Both the position numbers and the translations under genes were made by a program. The notes beneath the pieces were generated by a model. The model saw only the letters and a program-made list of their open reading frames with translations. It was not told the DNA's origin and searched no databases. From CAUZFZ01 sp963579025 (GTDB taxonomy: Bacteria; Planctomycetota; Planctomycetia; Planctomycetales; Planctomycetaceae), in the NCBI GenBank assembly GCA_963579025.1, contig CAUZFZ010000037.1:1-64000 (forward strand): DNA of 64,000 nt. The letters are read 5' to 3'. The stretch's first letter is position 1. Each line of letters begins with the position of its first letter. Below are positions 15,982 through 24,702 of this stretch, piece after piece.

Positions 15982-17667
15982 ATGAGTACGACGGGTGAGA
16001 AGAAACGCATTCTGATTCTTGGCGGCGGATTCTCGGGCGTTTACACGGCCATGTACCTCGAAAAAGGGATGACAGCCGCGGAGCGCGAGAAAACTGAAGT
16101 GACGATCGTCAGCAACGAGAATTACATCGTCTTCCAGCCGCTGCTGCCGGAGGTCATCTCAGGCACGATCGAGACACTGCACTGCATCACGCCCATCCGC
16201 CGGCTGGCCAGAAAAGCCACGCTCTATACCCGATCGATTGAAGAGATCGACGTCGAGAAAAGAACCGTCCGACTGGCTCCTGAGTACCAGCCGAAGTCGA
16301 TTCATCTGAAGTTTGACGAACTGGTGATCGGCCTCGGCACACGACTGAATTACGATCTGGTCCCCGGAATGCGCGAGCACGCGATTCCGTTCAAGTATCT
16401 GGGCGACGCTTTGCGACTGCGGAATGAGGCGGTCGGCGTCCTGGAAGAGGCCAGCGTCGAAACCGACCCCGTGGAGCGTCGCAAGCTGCTGACGTTCGTG
16501 GTCGGCGGCGGCGGGTTCTCGGGCGTTGAGTGTATTGCCGAACTGAACGACTTTCTGCACGCGGCGCTGAAAGCGTACCCACACATCCGTAAGGACGAGG
16601 TGCGCTGCATTCTGCTGCAGAGTGCCGATCGCATTCTGCCGGAACTGGGCGAAGGACTGGCCGAATACGCTCAAAAGATTCTCGCCAAACGCGGTGTCGA
16701 CATTCGTCTGAATGTTCGCCTGAAAGCCGTGTCGGCCGACGGCGCGATCATGCAGGACAAAGCAACAAAGGAGATGACGACGATTGATGCCCGCACGATC
16801 GTGTCGACGGTTCCGTCGGCACCGCACGCGCTTGTCACATTACTGCCGTGTGCGCTCGATCGAGGACGGATCAGGGTGACCGAGAACCTGAACGTTCCAG
16901 ACTGGCCTGGTTTGTGGGCCGTTGGTGATTGTGCAGCGGTTCCTCAGAAGGACGGCATCATGTCACCGCCCACGGCTCAGCACGCGCTGCGTCAGGCAAA
17001 GACCTGCGCGGACAACATCCTCGCATCGATGCGGGGTAAGCCGATGAAGGCGTTCGGATTCACGGGACTGGGCAAACTGGCGTCGCTGGGACAGCGCTCA
17101 GCCGTTGCCGAAGTCATGGGAGTCCGCTTCAAAGGACTTCTGGCATGGTTCGTCTGGCGAACGATCTATCTGTCGAAATTCCCCGGCCTTGACCGGCAGA
17201 TTCGCATCGCGATGGACTGGACGCTGGACCTGCTGCTGCCACGTGACATCACACAGGTGCGAATTTTTCAGCCGGAAGCCGTGCGGCAAGAGCACTTTCA
17301 TCAGGGAGAAATCATCTTTGACGACGGTGATTTCGGCGACAAGTTTTACTCAGTCGTCAAAGGTGAGGCAGAGATCGTCAAAGACGGCCAGGTGCTGGCG
17401 ACAATTCGCGAGGGCGAGATCTTCGGTGAAGTCGCATTGATCGAAAACAGCGCCCGCATTGCAACAGTCCGTGCCCGGACGGATGTGGATGTCATCAGCG
17501 TGGCGCGTTCGGCATTCAAGCACCTGGTGACACACCTGCCAGGCGTTCGCGGTTCGATCGAAGACATCATGCGCCAGCGCGGAGTCGACCCGTCCCGTTT
17601 CGAAGCACTGGACGCCGCTCCGGAAGAACAGCCCCTTCCCGGAGAAAAGACAGAACGCAAATCATGA
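15982..17667 (+). CDS. Type II NADH dehydrogenase fused to a cyclic-nucleotide-binding domain
   Basis: Residues about 8-410 are an NDH-2-like FAD oxidoreductase: an FAD Rossmann motif ILGGGFSGVYTA, QPLLPEVISG, a second dinucleotide fold VVGGGGFSGVE and the WAVGDCAAVP strand that binds FAD near the C-terminal half. NDH-2 enzymes pass electrons from NADH to quinone without proton pumping. Residues about 435-530 form a cNMP-binding domain: GDFGDKFYSVVKGEAEI and the phosphate-binding cassette GEIFGEVALIENSARIATV, with both the Glu and the Arg that contact cyclic nucleotide. The total of 561 residues is about 130-150 longer than plain NDH-2. It is divergent from gmd. Confidence 0.87.
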   Translation: MSTTGEKKRILILGGGFSGVYTAMYLEKGMTAAEREKTEVTIVSNENYIVFQPLLPEVISGTIETLHCITPIRRLARKATLYTRSIEEIDVEKRTVRLAPEYQPKSIHLKFDELVIGLGTRLNYDLVPGMREHAIPFKYLGDALRLRNEAVGVLEEASVETDPVERRKLLTFVVGGGGFSGVECIAELNDFLHAALKAYPHIRKDEVRCILLQSADRILPELGEGLAEYAQKILAKRGVDIRLNVRLKAVSADGAIMQDKATKEMTTIDARTIVSTVPSAPHALVTLLPCALDRGRIRVTENLNVPDWPGLWAVGDCAAVPQKDGIMSPPTAQHALRQAKTCADNILASMRGKPMKAFGFTGLGKLASLGQRSAVAEVMGVRFKGLLAWFVWRTIYLSKFPGLDRQIRIAMDWTLDLLLPRDITQVRIFQPEAVRQEHFHQGEIIFDDGDFGDKFYSVVKGEAEIVKDGQVLATIREGEIFGEVALIENSARIATVRARTDVDVISVARSAFKHLVTHLPGVRGSIEDIMRQRGVDPSRFEALDAAPEEQPLPGEKTERKS

Positions 17668-17769
17668 GCTGTTCCCTGTGCTTGCCACGGCACTGATGTG
17701 AGACTCAGAATGACCGCAGTCTGATGACCCCCATTGCCGACTGTTCACCGCGTTCGCAGGAGCCCTCAC

Positions 17770-19371
17770 ATGGTCGTCTCGAAACTGCAACTACGATTGA
17801 TGGAGCACTTCGTTCGTGCGATGGACAGACATTGCGTGGCCACATTGCTGACGTTGCTCCTGATCGTGCCCTGCGTTCGTGCCGAGGGCCTGGACTCACC
17901 GGTTCCTGCTGGCGACTATGGCGTTGCTCTGAAGTGGCTCGGGGACGAACTTTCCGCCTCAGGCAAAAATCAGCCGCTGCTGATCGTCTGGCTGTTCGAT
18001 GAATCCGACAGTATGAAAGACGACCGGCACGAAATTTCCGGGCGGCTCGCAGAATTCTATGAAGGACTCGATGCCCAGTCCGAGACCCTGGTTGTCGGCT
18101 TCGGTGACAGCATTCACCCGGTCATGAAGAATCCGGAATCCGACGTTGATGCGGTCCGCAAGGCAATCTCAAGGATCCCGGTCGATCGCACTGGGCGAGA
18201 GAAAATGTGCCGTGCTGTCGGCATGTCGGTCCAGGCGTACGGGAAAATCGCTCGCGAACGGAAGCTGCGCATGGTGCTCGTTGTGGTGACCGACGAATCG
18301 CCGTCGGACTCGGGCGACACGCAGCCCGGCGATAATCGGCTCGAACAAAGCATCCTCTTGTGCCAGCGGGCGAAGGTCCCGGTTTACGTGCTGGGTCAGG
18401 AATCGGTCTTCGGGAACGCACACACGAGACTTCGCTGGATCGATCCGATTTACCGGCTGAACCACTGGGTGCGAATCAACCGAGGCCCGGATTCGGCTTT
18501 CCCCGAGCGGCTGATGTGGAGCGGGCTCGGTCCGCTCAATGACAACGTGTTGAGTGGCTTTGGTCCGTACTCGCAGGAACGCATGTGCCAGGCGACTGGA
18601 GGCGCCTACTTCACGCTGATGCCGCAACCGAATCTCAAGGGATTCCAGGACCGGCGCCACTCGATGGCTGGTTACGAACCGGATTTGATTCCGCGGCGCG
18701 AGTATCAGGTCGCGACTGCCCGAAGTCGCTTCCGCGCCGTGTGCCGCGAGGTCCTCCAGAAGCTGAATTCCACTACTGATGCGAAGCTCAACCTGCGCGA
18801 ACTCCACTTTTCGGCCGAGCCGGCCGCATTCAGTAAGCAGGCGGCCAGGGAACTTGAAAAGGCCGCGTACACATGGACTCTGTTGAATGCCGCAATCGAA
18901 CTGCTCGAAGAAGTGCGCGAATTGCGAGGGTCTGAACCATCAAAGCGCTGGCAGGCTAACTATGACCTGCTGCAGGCTCAGTGCCTGACATATCGAGCCC
19001 GTCTGCCTCAATACATGATCGCGTTGAACAGACATGCCGGGCAGACTCCGAAGACCGTCGACCCGAAACACAACCGCTGGATGATCAACGCTGATCGGCG
19101 TCCAACGGACCCGACGGATAGACAGCACGCGCGACTGAAGACACTGCTGGGACTGGATGAAAGCCGCGGCGCCATGATCGACCGGTTCGCGAGCGATCGG
19201 GCCGCCGCCATCAAGGCGCTCGACCACGTCATTACCGAGCACCCAGGTACACCATGGTCGGTCGCCGCCAGGTCACAGAAACTCCGAGACATCGGCTTGA
19301 AGTTCCGTTCGTACTTCCACGACCCGCGCTATCAGGAAATCGGCAAACGGATCAAAGTGCCGGTGCTGTGA
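17770..19371 (+). CDS. Secreted von Willebrand factor A domain protein
   Basis: The 533-residue protein has a signal-like segment (ATLLTLLLIVPCVRAEG) near residues 24-40 and then a vWA domain with MIDAS DESDS at 77-81, VVGFGDS, GREKMCRAVGMSV and VVVTDESPSD. The C-terminal half is helical with a conserved-looking RYQEIGKRI end and no recognised domain. The ATG at 17770 has CAGGAG upstream at good spacing. It follows the NDH-2 gene by about 100 bases. Such proteins often mediate extracytoplasmic protein contacts; no function can be assigned. Confidence 0.75.
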   Translation: MVVSKLQLRLMEHFVRAMDRHCVATLLTLLLIVPCVRAEGLDSPVPAGDYGVALKWLGDELSASGKNQPLLIVWLFDESDSMKDDRHEISGRLAEFYEGLDAQSETLVVGFGDSIHPVMKNPESDVDAVRKAISRIPVDRTGREKMCRAVGMSVQAYGKIARERKLRMVLVVVTDESPSDSGDTQPGDNRLEQSILLCQRAKVPVYVLGQESVFGNAHTRLRWIDPIYRLNHWVRINRGPDSAFPERLMWSGLGPLNDNVLSGFGPYSQERMCQATGGAYFTLMPQPNLKGFQDRRHSMAGYEPDLIPRREYQVATARSRFRAVCREVLQKLNSTTDAKLNLRELHFSAEPAAFSKQAARELEKAAYTWTLLNAAIELLEEVRELRGSEPSKRWQANYDLLQAQCLTYRARLPQYMIALNRHAGQTPKTVDPKHNRWMINADRRPTDPTDRQHARLKTLLGLDESRGAMIDRFASDRAAAIKALDHVITEHPGTPWSVAARSQKLRDIGLKFRSYFHDPRYQEIGKRIKVPVL

Positions 19372-19425
19372 CATGTAGCGCCGAATCGCTGCTTTGGATT
19401 GGGCTTCGCTTGCGGAATTCGTGCT

Positions 19426-20010
19426 TCACGAAGCCGTCGGATCTTTGGCGGGCGAACGAAACAGATCGGCCACACGACACTCGAATCCGGGCAGCACGTC
19501 GCCGCAGGTCAGTGTGTCGTTCTCGCGGAGGAATACCGGTTGATCCGATTCACCGGAATGGACGACCACGCCGTGATTGTCTGGATCGATCACCCACACC
19601 AGACGGACTCCGGCGGCAAGATACTCAGCCACTTTGGCCTGCACGTCGAGGTAAAGGTCGTTCGGCGAAATTACTTCGATGGCCAGGTCCGGCGAGATTG
19701 TCACGTGCCCGCGAGGAATCTCCTCTTCAGGCAACCGACCGCGACTGATGAAAGAGACGTCAGGCTTTCGTACCCGGTCTCGATCCTCACCGAAGCACTG
19801 ATAACTCCCGTCAGCACCCAGCACCCATCCCGCGTTTTGCTGGCGAACAAACGCGTTCAGAAGTTCGGCCAGTTGAATTGCAACCCAGCTCGACATGCCA
19901 CCCATGTTTCGCTCCACCAGTTCACCGTTGACGAGTTCGTACGACTTGGCGTCCGGCATGGTCAGCAGGTCTTCTGGCGAATAACGCGTCTGCACATCTG
20001 CAGTGCTCAT
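19426..20010 (-). CDS. Uma2 family (DUF820) endonuclease-like protein
   Basis: The 194-residue protein matches Uma2, a PD-(D/E)xK-fold family greatly expanded in planctomycetes and cyanobacteria. Features are YELVNGELVERNM, RKPDVSFI, a core PDLAIEVISPND with the acidic pair, and the KVAEYLAAGVRLVWVIDPD segment. It is a lone gene converging on the vWA gene and divergent from the molybdenum hydroxylase operon. The start at 20010 begins with the standard Uma2 N-terminus. The cellular role of the family is unknown. Confidence 0.9.
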   Translation of the reverse strand: MSTADVQTRYSPEDLLTMPDAKSYELVNGELVERNMGGMSSWVAIQLAELLNAFVRQQNAGWVLGADGSYQCFGEDRDRVRKPDVSFISRGRLPEEEIPRGHVTISPDLAIEVISPNDLYLDVQAKVAEYLAAGVRLVWVIDPDNHGVVVHSGESDQPVFLRENDTLTCGDVLPGFECRVADLFRSPAKDPTAS

Positions 20011-20420
20011 TGGTCGAACCCTCTATTCTCGACAGACTTCGGAGTGAACTGAGCAGGATGTTCATCCTATCGATCGTCGCCTGCGTCGGCACAGGTTTGC
20101 CAGAATTTTGCATCAGTCAATTGTGATGCGATCGATGACCGGTCAGAATCCCGGCGCTGTCACGGTGATGGGAGCCAGACCCGGCGATGGCCGGCGCGGA
20201 GGAGCGCGTCGATGAGTGTCAGACGGACGTGACGCTCCGTAGCCGAAGTCGCCAGACTTTGGGGATCGGTCCCCTCTGGGCGGCTCAACTCGGACTCTGA
20301 ATTCCTGCGAATTCAGCTACGGGACGATCGCACTGTCGTGCGGCATTCCAGATTCTCCTCCGTTCCGCAGACAGCCGAATTACTGGCTCGTTTCGCGATC
20401 CACTGACGGAGGAGCACCCT
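20011..20420. other. Divergent intergenic region (410 bp) with a hairpin element
   Basis: The region lies between the Uma2 start (minus) and the molybdenum hydroxylase small-subunit start (plus). It must hold promoters for both, but I could not name convincing -35/-10 boxes. The paired-hairpin element at 20239-20320 is the only clear structure. No protein-like frame is visible. Confidence 0.5.
20239..20320. repeat. REP-like paired-hairpin element 2
   Basis: The element opens with GTAGCC and ends with GCTAC. Hairpin 1 has stem CCGAAGTC / GACTTTGG (one G-T pair) with loop GCCA at 20243-20262. Hairpin 2 has stem CTGAATTC / GAATTCAG with loop CTGC at 20297-20316. A small GGGGA-TCGG-TCCCC hairpin lies between them. 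It shares the flanks, the 8-base stems and the GCCA loop with elements 1 and 3, though its second loop is not complementary to the first. Confidence 0.65.
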
Positions 20421-21035
20421 ATGCGAGACCAGACGCGAAGTGGTCCCGGGTATAACCGTCGTGATTTCCTCAAGGGATCCGGGGCAGCTGTTGCTGCCAC
20501 CGCGATCGCTACGGAAGCTCACGAGGCAAATGCCCAGGAGAAGAAGACCAGAGTTGCTTCCGGGCCTGTTGACGTCACGCTGAATGTCAACGGCAAGAAA
20601 CACACGCTTAAGCTCGAACCCCGCACGACTCTGCTCGATGCTTTGCGGGATCAGCTCAACCTGACCGGTGCCAAGGACGACTACGACAGCACCACGGTCT
20701 CGGGCTCCGACACCGTCATGATTGACGGCAAGGCGGTCTACGCCAGCTCGCGACTTGCGATCGAGGTGGAAGGCAAAGAGATCACCACCGTCGAATCGCT
20801 GCGGAATGGCGATGAGGCCGACGAGGTCATTCAGGGCTTCGTCAAACACGACGCCATGCAGTGCGGATTCTGCACTCCAGGATTCGTCGTCGCCACGCGG
20901 GCATTCCTTAACAAAAAGCCGAACGCCACTCTGGAAGAAATCCAAGCCGGGCTCGGTGGCAACATCTGTCGCTGCGGGACCTACAACGGCATTACGGCCT
21001 GCGCCCTTGAGATTGCTCAGAAAGGAGGTCAGTGA
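20421..21035 (+). CDS. Molybdenum hydroxylase small subunit (xanthine dehydrogenase family, 2Fe-2S), Tat-exported, cluster-depleted
   Basis: This 204-residue small subunit should carry two [2Fe-2S] clusters linking the molybdenum site to FAD. A Tat signal (RRDFLK at 13-18, then an Ala-rich stretch) marks export. The C-terminal helical cluster domain is intact: CGFC at 148-151 and CRC at 183-185. The N-terminal plant-ferredoxin-like domain keeps its fold landmarks (VDVTLNVNGKKHTLKLEP, RTTLLDALRD, AIEVEGKEITTVE), but the loop at about 82-110 has no cysteine where four are normally found, so that cluster cannot form conventionally. It overlaps the large-subunit start by one base. Confidence 0.85.
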   Translation: MRDQTRSGPGYNRRDFLKGSGAAVAATAIATEAHEANAQEKKTRVASGPVDVTLNVNGKKHTLKLEPRTTLLDALRDQLNLTGAKDDYDSTTVSGSDTVMIDGKAVYASSRLAIEVEGKEITTVESLRNGDEADEVIQGFVKHDAMQCGFCTPGFVVATRAFLNKKPNATLEEIQAGLGGNICRCGTYNGITACALEIAQKGGQ

Positions 21036-23182
21036 TGTCGGGACGAGTCGTCAACTGGAGAAATAACGGAATCATTGGTGAAGACACTCCGCGGCTGGAT
21101 GGCCTCGATAAGGCCTCGGGCTTCGCGAAGTACACCGCCGACATGAATCAGAAGGGCACGTTGTTCGCCCGGCTGCTGACCTGCAAACACGGCAAGGCGA
21201 AGATCACTCGCCTGAATGTCGATGCGGCGAAGGCAGTTCACGGTGTGCATACCGTCTACCTCTTCAAGAACGAGGGAGACGAGAGCAACTGGGACGGTGA
21301 ACTCATCGCGGCTGTTGCGGCCGAAACCGGCGATCAGGCCGAAGACGGCGTGCGAGCGATTGAAGTCGCTTATGAAGAACTTGAGCACTTCGTCGATGAG
21401 GAAGACCTCGAAACGGCTCGCGAACGCGAACTGACCAAAGAAGGCATCGTCGACCGAACAGTCGGTGATCCGGACAAGGCAATCGCAGACGCCGACGTCG
21501 TCCACGAGGGCTACTACGGCGTGGCTACGATCAGCCACATGTGCATGGAACCGCATGGGGCTCACTGTGAGTGGAACGAATCGGGCGAAGGTCCGAAGCT
21601 GATTGCTCGACATTCGACGCAGGCGGTTTCGACAACCGGACCGCAGTTCGCCAGCAAATTCGGACTGGATGCAACTGATGTCCGCGTCATCTGCAATCAC
21701 ATCGGCGGCGGCTTCGGATCGAAGTTTGCCGCGGATATCTGGGGCTGGGCCGCGGCTCAGATGTCGAAAGACACGGGACGCCCAGTACGTCTGATGCTCG
21801 ATCGTCCGACCGAGTTGAAGACTCCGGGCACGCGTCCGTCTGGATTCGGCAAATGCACGGTGGCCGCGAAGGAAGACGGCACCATTACGGCATGGAAGAG
21901 CCACTACTGGGGCACCAGCGGACCGCAGGGCCGCACGGTCGACGGAAATCAGTTGCCATACGTTTTCGACTTTGAAAACAAGAAAGTCGAAACGACCGGC
22001 CTGATGACCAACTGCGGACCGAATCGCGCCTGGCGTGCTCCGCCGCATCCGCAGCTCTGTGCTCTGACAGATCCGCCGATTACGGACCTGGCAGCGAAGC
22101 TGAAGATGGATCCGTTGGATGTTTATCAGAAGAACCTTAGCAACCTGGACCGTCAGTCAGCAGACGGCAAGGCTGCGGTCTATGCCGCGGAACTGGAACG
22201 CGCGGCCGAGCTGATGGAGTGGGAGGACAAGTATCACCCACCAGGTGAAGGTGGCGACGGCGCCGTGAAACGCGGAGTCGGCGTGGCCATGCACCGCTGG
22301 GGTGGTCGAGCTGGAGCGTCGAACTGCACTGTCAAGATTTATCCGGACGGTGGAGCCGAAGTCTTCCTGGGAAGTCAGGATCTGGGTACCGGCACACGTA
22401 CTGTCATCGCGATGGTGCTGGCCGAATCCCTGGGTCTGCCATTAAGCGGTGTGAAAGTTCACATCGGCAGCAACGAGTATCCGAAAGCGAATCCGTCGGG
22501 TGGCTCAATCACCGTCGGCGGTGTCAGCGGTCCAGTGCGTCGAGCGGCTCTGGATGCCTTGTGGATGATCATGGACAAGGTCGCCGCAAAGTATGGTGTT
22601 CCAGGCGACGATCTGGACGCTTTCGGTGGCCACATCTGGCACGACAACGAGGAAGTCTGCACCTGGTCGCAGGCCTGCTCGCTGCTCGGTCCGATGCCGA
22701 TCGAAGTTCAGGGCTCTGGCCCGCAGAACGACGGTCTGACGTCCTCCGGCGTGGCCGGTGTTCAGATGGCCGATGTCTCGGTCGACACGGAAACCGGCAT
22801 TGTCACCATGAACAAGATGGTGGCCGTGCAGGATTGCGGAGCGATCATCAATCCGTTGACTGCTCGCAGCCAGGTCTATGGTGGCCTGATCATGGGCATC
22901 GCGTACGCTCTGTCGGAAGAGCGGATCATGGACAACAAGACCGGCCGTTACATCAACGCCGATCTCATCAACTACAAGTTGCCGCGTATCGGTGACATTG
23001 GTGAGCTTGTCGTCGAGATGTATCAACCGGAATCCGAATTCGGCCGTGGAGTGGTGGGCCTGGGAGAACCACCGGTCATCTCGACCGGAGCGGCGATCTC
23101 GAACGCCGTCCAAAACGCGACCGGTGTGCGTGTTCCCGTTATTCCATTAACCCCGAAACGTGTCCTCGAAGCTCTCGGTTAA
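21035..23182 (+). CDS. Molybdenum hydroxylase large subunit (xanthine dehydrogenase family, Moco-binding)
   Basis: The 715-residue catalytic subunit binds molybdopterin and hydroxylates an aldehyde or N-heterocycle. Landmarks are GEDTPRLDGLDKASGFAKYT at the N-terminus, MEPHGAHCEW, the Moco loop HIGGGFGSKF, RAWRAPPHPQ, GSQDLGTGTRT, and the C-terminal VGLGEPPVISTGAAISNA with the catalytic Glu. The ATG at 21035 overlaps the small-subunit stop and is preceded by AAAGGAGG. No signal peptide is present, so it is probably exported as a complex with the Tat-tagged small subunit. Substrate cannot be told from sequence. Confidence 0.92.
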   Translation: MSGRVVNWRNNGIIGEDTPRLDGLDKASGFAKYTADMNQKGTLFARLLTCKHGKAKITRLNVDAAKAVHGVHTVYLFKNEGDESNWDGELIAAVAAETGDQAEDGVRAIEVAYEELEHFVDEEDLETARERELTKEGIVDRTVGDPDKAIADADVVHEGYYGVATISHMCMEPHGAHCEWNESGEGPKLIARHSTQAVSTTGPQFASKFGLDATDVRVICNHIGGGFGSKFAADIWGWAAAQMSKDTGRPVRLMLDRPTELKTPGTRPSGFGKCTVAAKEDGTITAWKSHYWGTSGPQGRTVDGNQLPYVFDFENKKVETTGLMTNCGPNRAWRAPPHPQLCALTDPPITDLAAKLKMDPLDVYQKNLSNLDRQSADGKAAVYAAELERAAELMEWEDKYHPPGEGGDGAVKRGVGVAMHRWGGRAGASNCTVKIYPDGGAEVFLGSQDLGTGTRTVIAMVLAESLGLPLSGVKVHIGSNEYPKANPSGGSITVGGVSGPVRRAALDALWMIMDKVAAKYGVPGDDLDAFGGHIWHDNEEVCTWSQACSLLGPMPIEVQGSGPQNDGLTSSGVAGVQMADVSVDTETGIVTMNKMVAVQDCGAIINPLTARSQVYGGLIMGIAYALSEERIMDNKTGRYINADLINYKLPRIGDIGELVVEMYQPESEFGRGVVGLGEPPVISTGAAISNAVQNATGVRVPVIPLTPKRVLEALG

Positions 23183-23215
23183 AGGCCTTCGTACTCACCT
23201 CGAAAGGAGGTCCAC

Positions 23216-24208
23216 ATGCGACCTTTTGAATACGCGAGACCTCAGACCGAAACTGAGGCCGTGGAGTTGCTGAATGACCACGACGGTCACACTGCTGTCC
23301 TCGCGGGCGGCACTGACCTGATGAGTCTGCTGAAGCAGGACGTCGTCCAGCCCGAGCGGCTGGTCGACATCAAAGACATCGAGAGTCTGCAATCGATCAC
23401 GTCCGCCGACGATGGCGTACTGATCGGTTCGACCGTGACTCTCGATGATGCTCTCGAAAACCCGCTGTTGAGTGATCATCACTCCATCCTGCAGGTGATC
23501 GAGGAACACCGGGCGATTCAGATTCAGGCGATGGGCACGCTCATCGGTGATCTGTGTTCGCAGCCACAGTGCTGGTATTTCCGCAACGGCTACGGTCTGC
23601 TCGGTCTGCAGAACGGCGAGTCGCTCGTGGAAACCGGCGATAACCGGTACCACGCGATCTTCGGCAACAGCGGCCCGGCGAAGTTTGTGAGTTCCTCACG
23701 CTTCGCTCCGTCGATGGTTGCCTGGGGAGCCAAAGTCCGAGTCATCGGCCCGGCTCCACAGGACGAAGAGTACATTCCACTGGAATACTTCTTCGTCGCG
23801 CCGAAGACCGAGCGACAGGGCACAACCGTCCTGAAGCCCGGCCAGCTCATCACGCACGTCTGGCTGCCGACGGTGGCACCGAACGTACGCAGCGCATCGT
23901 ACGAAGTCATCGAAATGAAAGGTCTGGATTATCCGCAAGCGGCAGCGTCTGTGTGTCTTCAGGTCGAAGGTGACATCGTCCGGGACGCGAGAATTGTGAT
24001 GGGACACGTCGCCCCGACTCCGTGGATCGCCCACGAAGCCGCCCAGGCCCTGATCGGCCGCACCATACGGGAAGACACAGCGTCAGAAATCGGTTCCCTT
24101 GCTGTCTCGCGAGCCACTCCGCTCTCGAACAACAAGTACAAAGTCCAGATGGCACGAACAGCGGTCAAGCGAGCGTTGTTGAAGGCCGTCGATAAGTTGG
24201 ACCTTTAA
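23216..24208 (+). CDS. Molybdenum hydroxylase FAD subunit (medium subunit)
   Basis: The 330-residue subunit binds FAD and passes electrons from the iron-sulfur clusters to an acceptor. Visible features are FEYARPQTETEAVELL, the flavin loop TAVLAGGTDLMSLLK, IQIQAMGTLIGDLC, a CWYFRNG segment, and the C-terminal CO-dehydrogenase flavoprotein domain (ASVCLQVEGDIVRDARIVMG, TPWIAHEAAQAL). The ribosome site AAAGGAGG repeats the one before the large subunit. It is 33 bases after that gene, third in the operon. Its presence means electrons must still reach FAD despite the altered small subunit. Confidence 0.92.
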   Translation: MRPFEYARPQTETEAVELLNDHDGHTAVLAGGTDLMSLLKQDVVQPERLVDIKDIESLQSITSADDGVLIGSTVTLDDALENPLLSDHHSILQVIEEHRAIQIQAMGTLIGDLCSQPQCWYFRNGYGLLGLQNGESLVETGDNRYHAIFGNSGPAKFVSSSRFAPSMVAWGAKVRVIGPAPQDEEYIPLEYFFVAPKTERQGTTVLKPGQLITHVWLPTVAPNVRSASYEVIEMKGLDYPQAAASVCLQVEGDIVRDARIVMGHVAPTPWIAHEAAQALIGRTIREDTASEIGSLAVSRATPLSNNKYKVQMARTAVKRALLKAVDKLDL

Positions 24209-24210
24209 GT

Positions 24211-24293
24211 AGGATGGGTCTCCAGACCCGTCCATGAATGTAGCCACGCTCGCCAGAGCGTGGATCAAGCCACCGTCTGGCGACGGTAGCTAC
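24211..24293. repeat. REP-like hairpin cluster, element 3
   Basis: Three hairpins stand in a row. The first (24211-24233) is GGATGGGTC-TCCA-GACCCGTCC. The second (24244-24263) has stem CCACGCTC / GAGCGTGG with loop GCCA. The third (24272-24287) has stem ACCGTC / GACGGT with loop TGGC, the exact complement of GCCA. The last two are bounded by GTAGC and GCTAC, as in element 1. The cluster starts just after the FAD subunit stop. Confidence 0.75.
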
Positions 24294-24362
24294 AGAATAA
24301 ATACTCGGGCCACTCGCCGCGATCGGCGGCGATGCCCTTCCTAATCAAACGAGGACCGAACC

Positions 24363-24578
24363 ATGCAGCACGAACTCGAAGTCGTCCGAGGGGTCCGCTG
24401 CCGTCATTTGCTTTCGAAGGGTCTGTATCTGAACGCAGGCCTTCCGGACGACGGCAACCCGATCGGCGACGGCAACTTCTGGTGCGCCAACACGCAGGAG
24501 ACCTACGGCCCCGACAAGGGCTTCTGCAACGGAGAAGACTGCACCGTCACGACCCGATCCTGCTACGAAGCCCCGTAG
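24363..24578 (+). CDS. Small Cys-containing protein downstream of the molybdenum hydroxylase
   Basis: The 71-residue protein has five cysteines (one at about 13, then CAN, FCNGEDC and SC in the C-terminal half) and no signal peptide or membrane segment. It is not recognised. Acceptance rests on a sensible start preceded by an A/G-rich AAACGAGGA, on coding-like composition, and on a strong terminator 27 bases after its stop. It follows the three hydroxylase genes on the same strand and may be part of that unit. The cysteines could bind a metal; that is speculation. Confidence 0.6.
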   Translation: MQHELEVVRGVRCRHLLSKGLYLNAGLPDDGNPIGDGNFWCANTQETYGPDKGFCNGEDCTVTTRSCYEAP

Positions 24579-24604
24579 ACAGAGCAGCGGAACGTTAAGA
24601 ACTG

Positions 24605-24641
24605 AAACCCTCGCCCGTTTACGACCGGGCGAGGGTTTTTT
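24605..24641 (+). terminator. Rho-independent terminator
   Basis: A 13-bp perfect stem (AAACCCTCGCCCG with its complement) closes an 8-base loop, TTTACGAC, and is followed by a run of T residues. It ends the molybdenum hydroxylase / small-protein transcription unit. Confidence 0.92.
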
Positions 24642-24702
24642 ATTGCGCGGCCGCCTTACTGCGTGATAGGCAGTGTGAATACTTCACTCCTGAGGAACAG
24701 GT

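Noticed and set aside
24211..24293. CRISPR array or tRNA in the hairpin cluster after the molybdenum hydroxylase genes
   Set aside because: The hairpins differ from each other in sequence and spacing, no repeat-spacer periodicity is present, and no cloverleaf with a T-loop could be drawn.
24332..24598. An 88-codon frame overlapping the 71-residue Cys-containing protein
   Set aside because: Arg/Ser/Pro-rich, frame-shifted relative to the better candidate, and no ribosome site.
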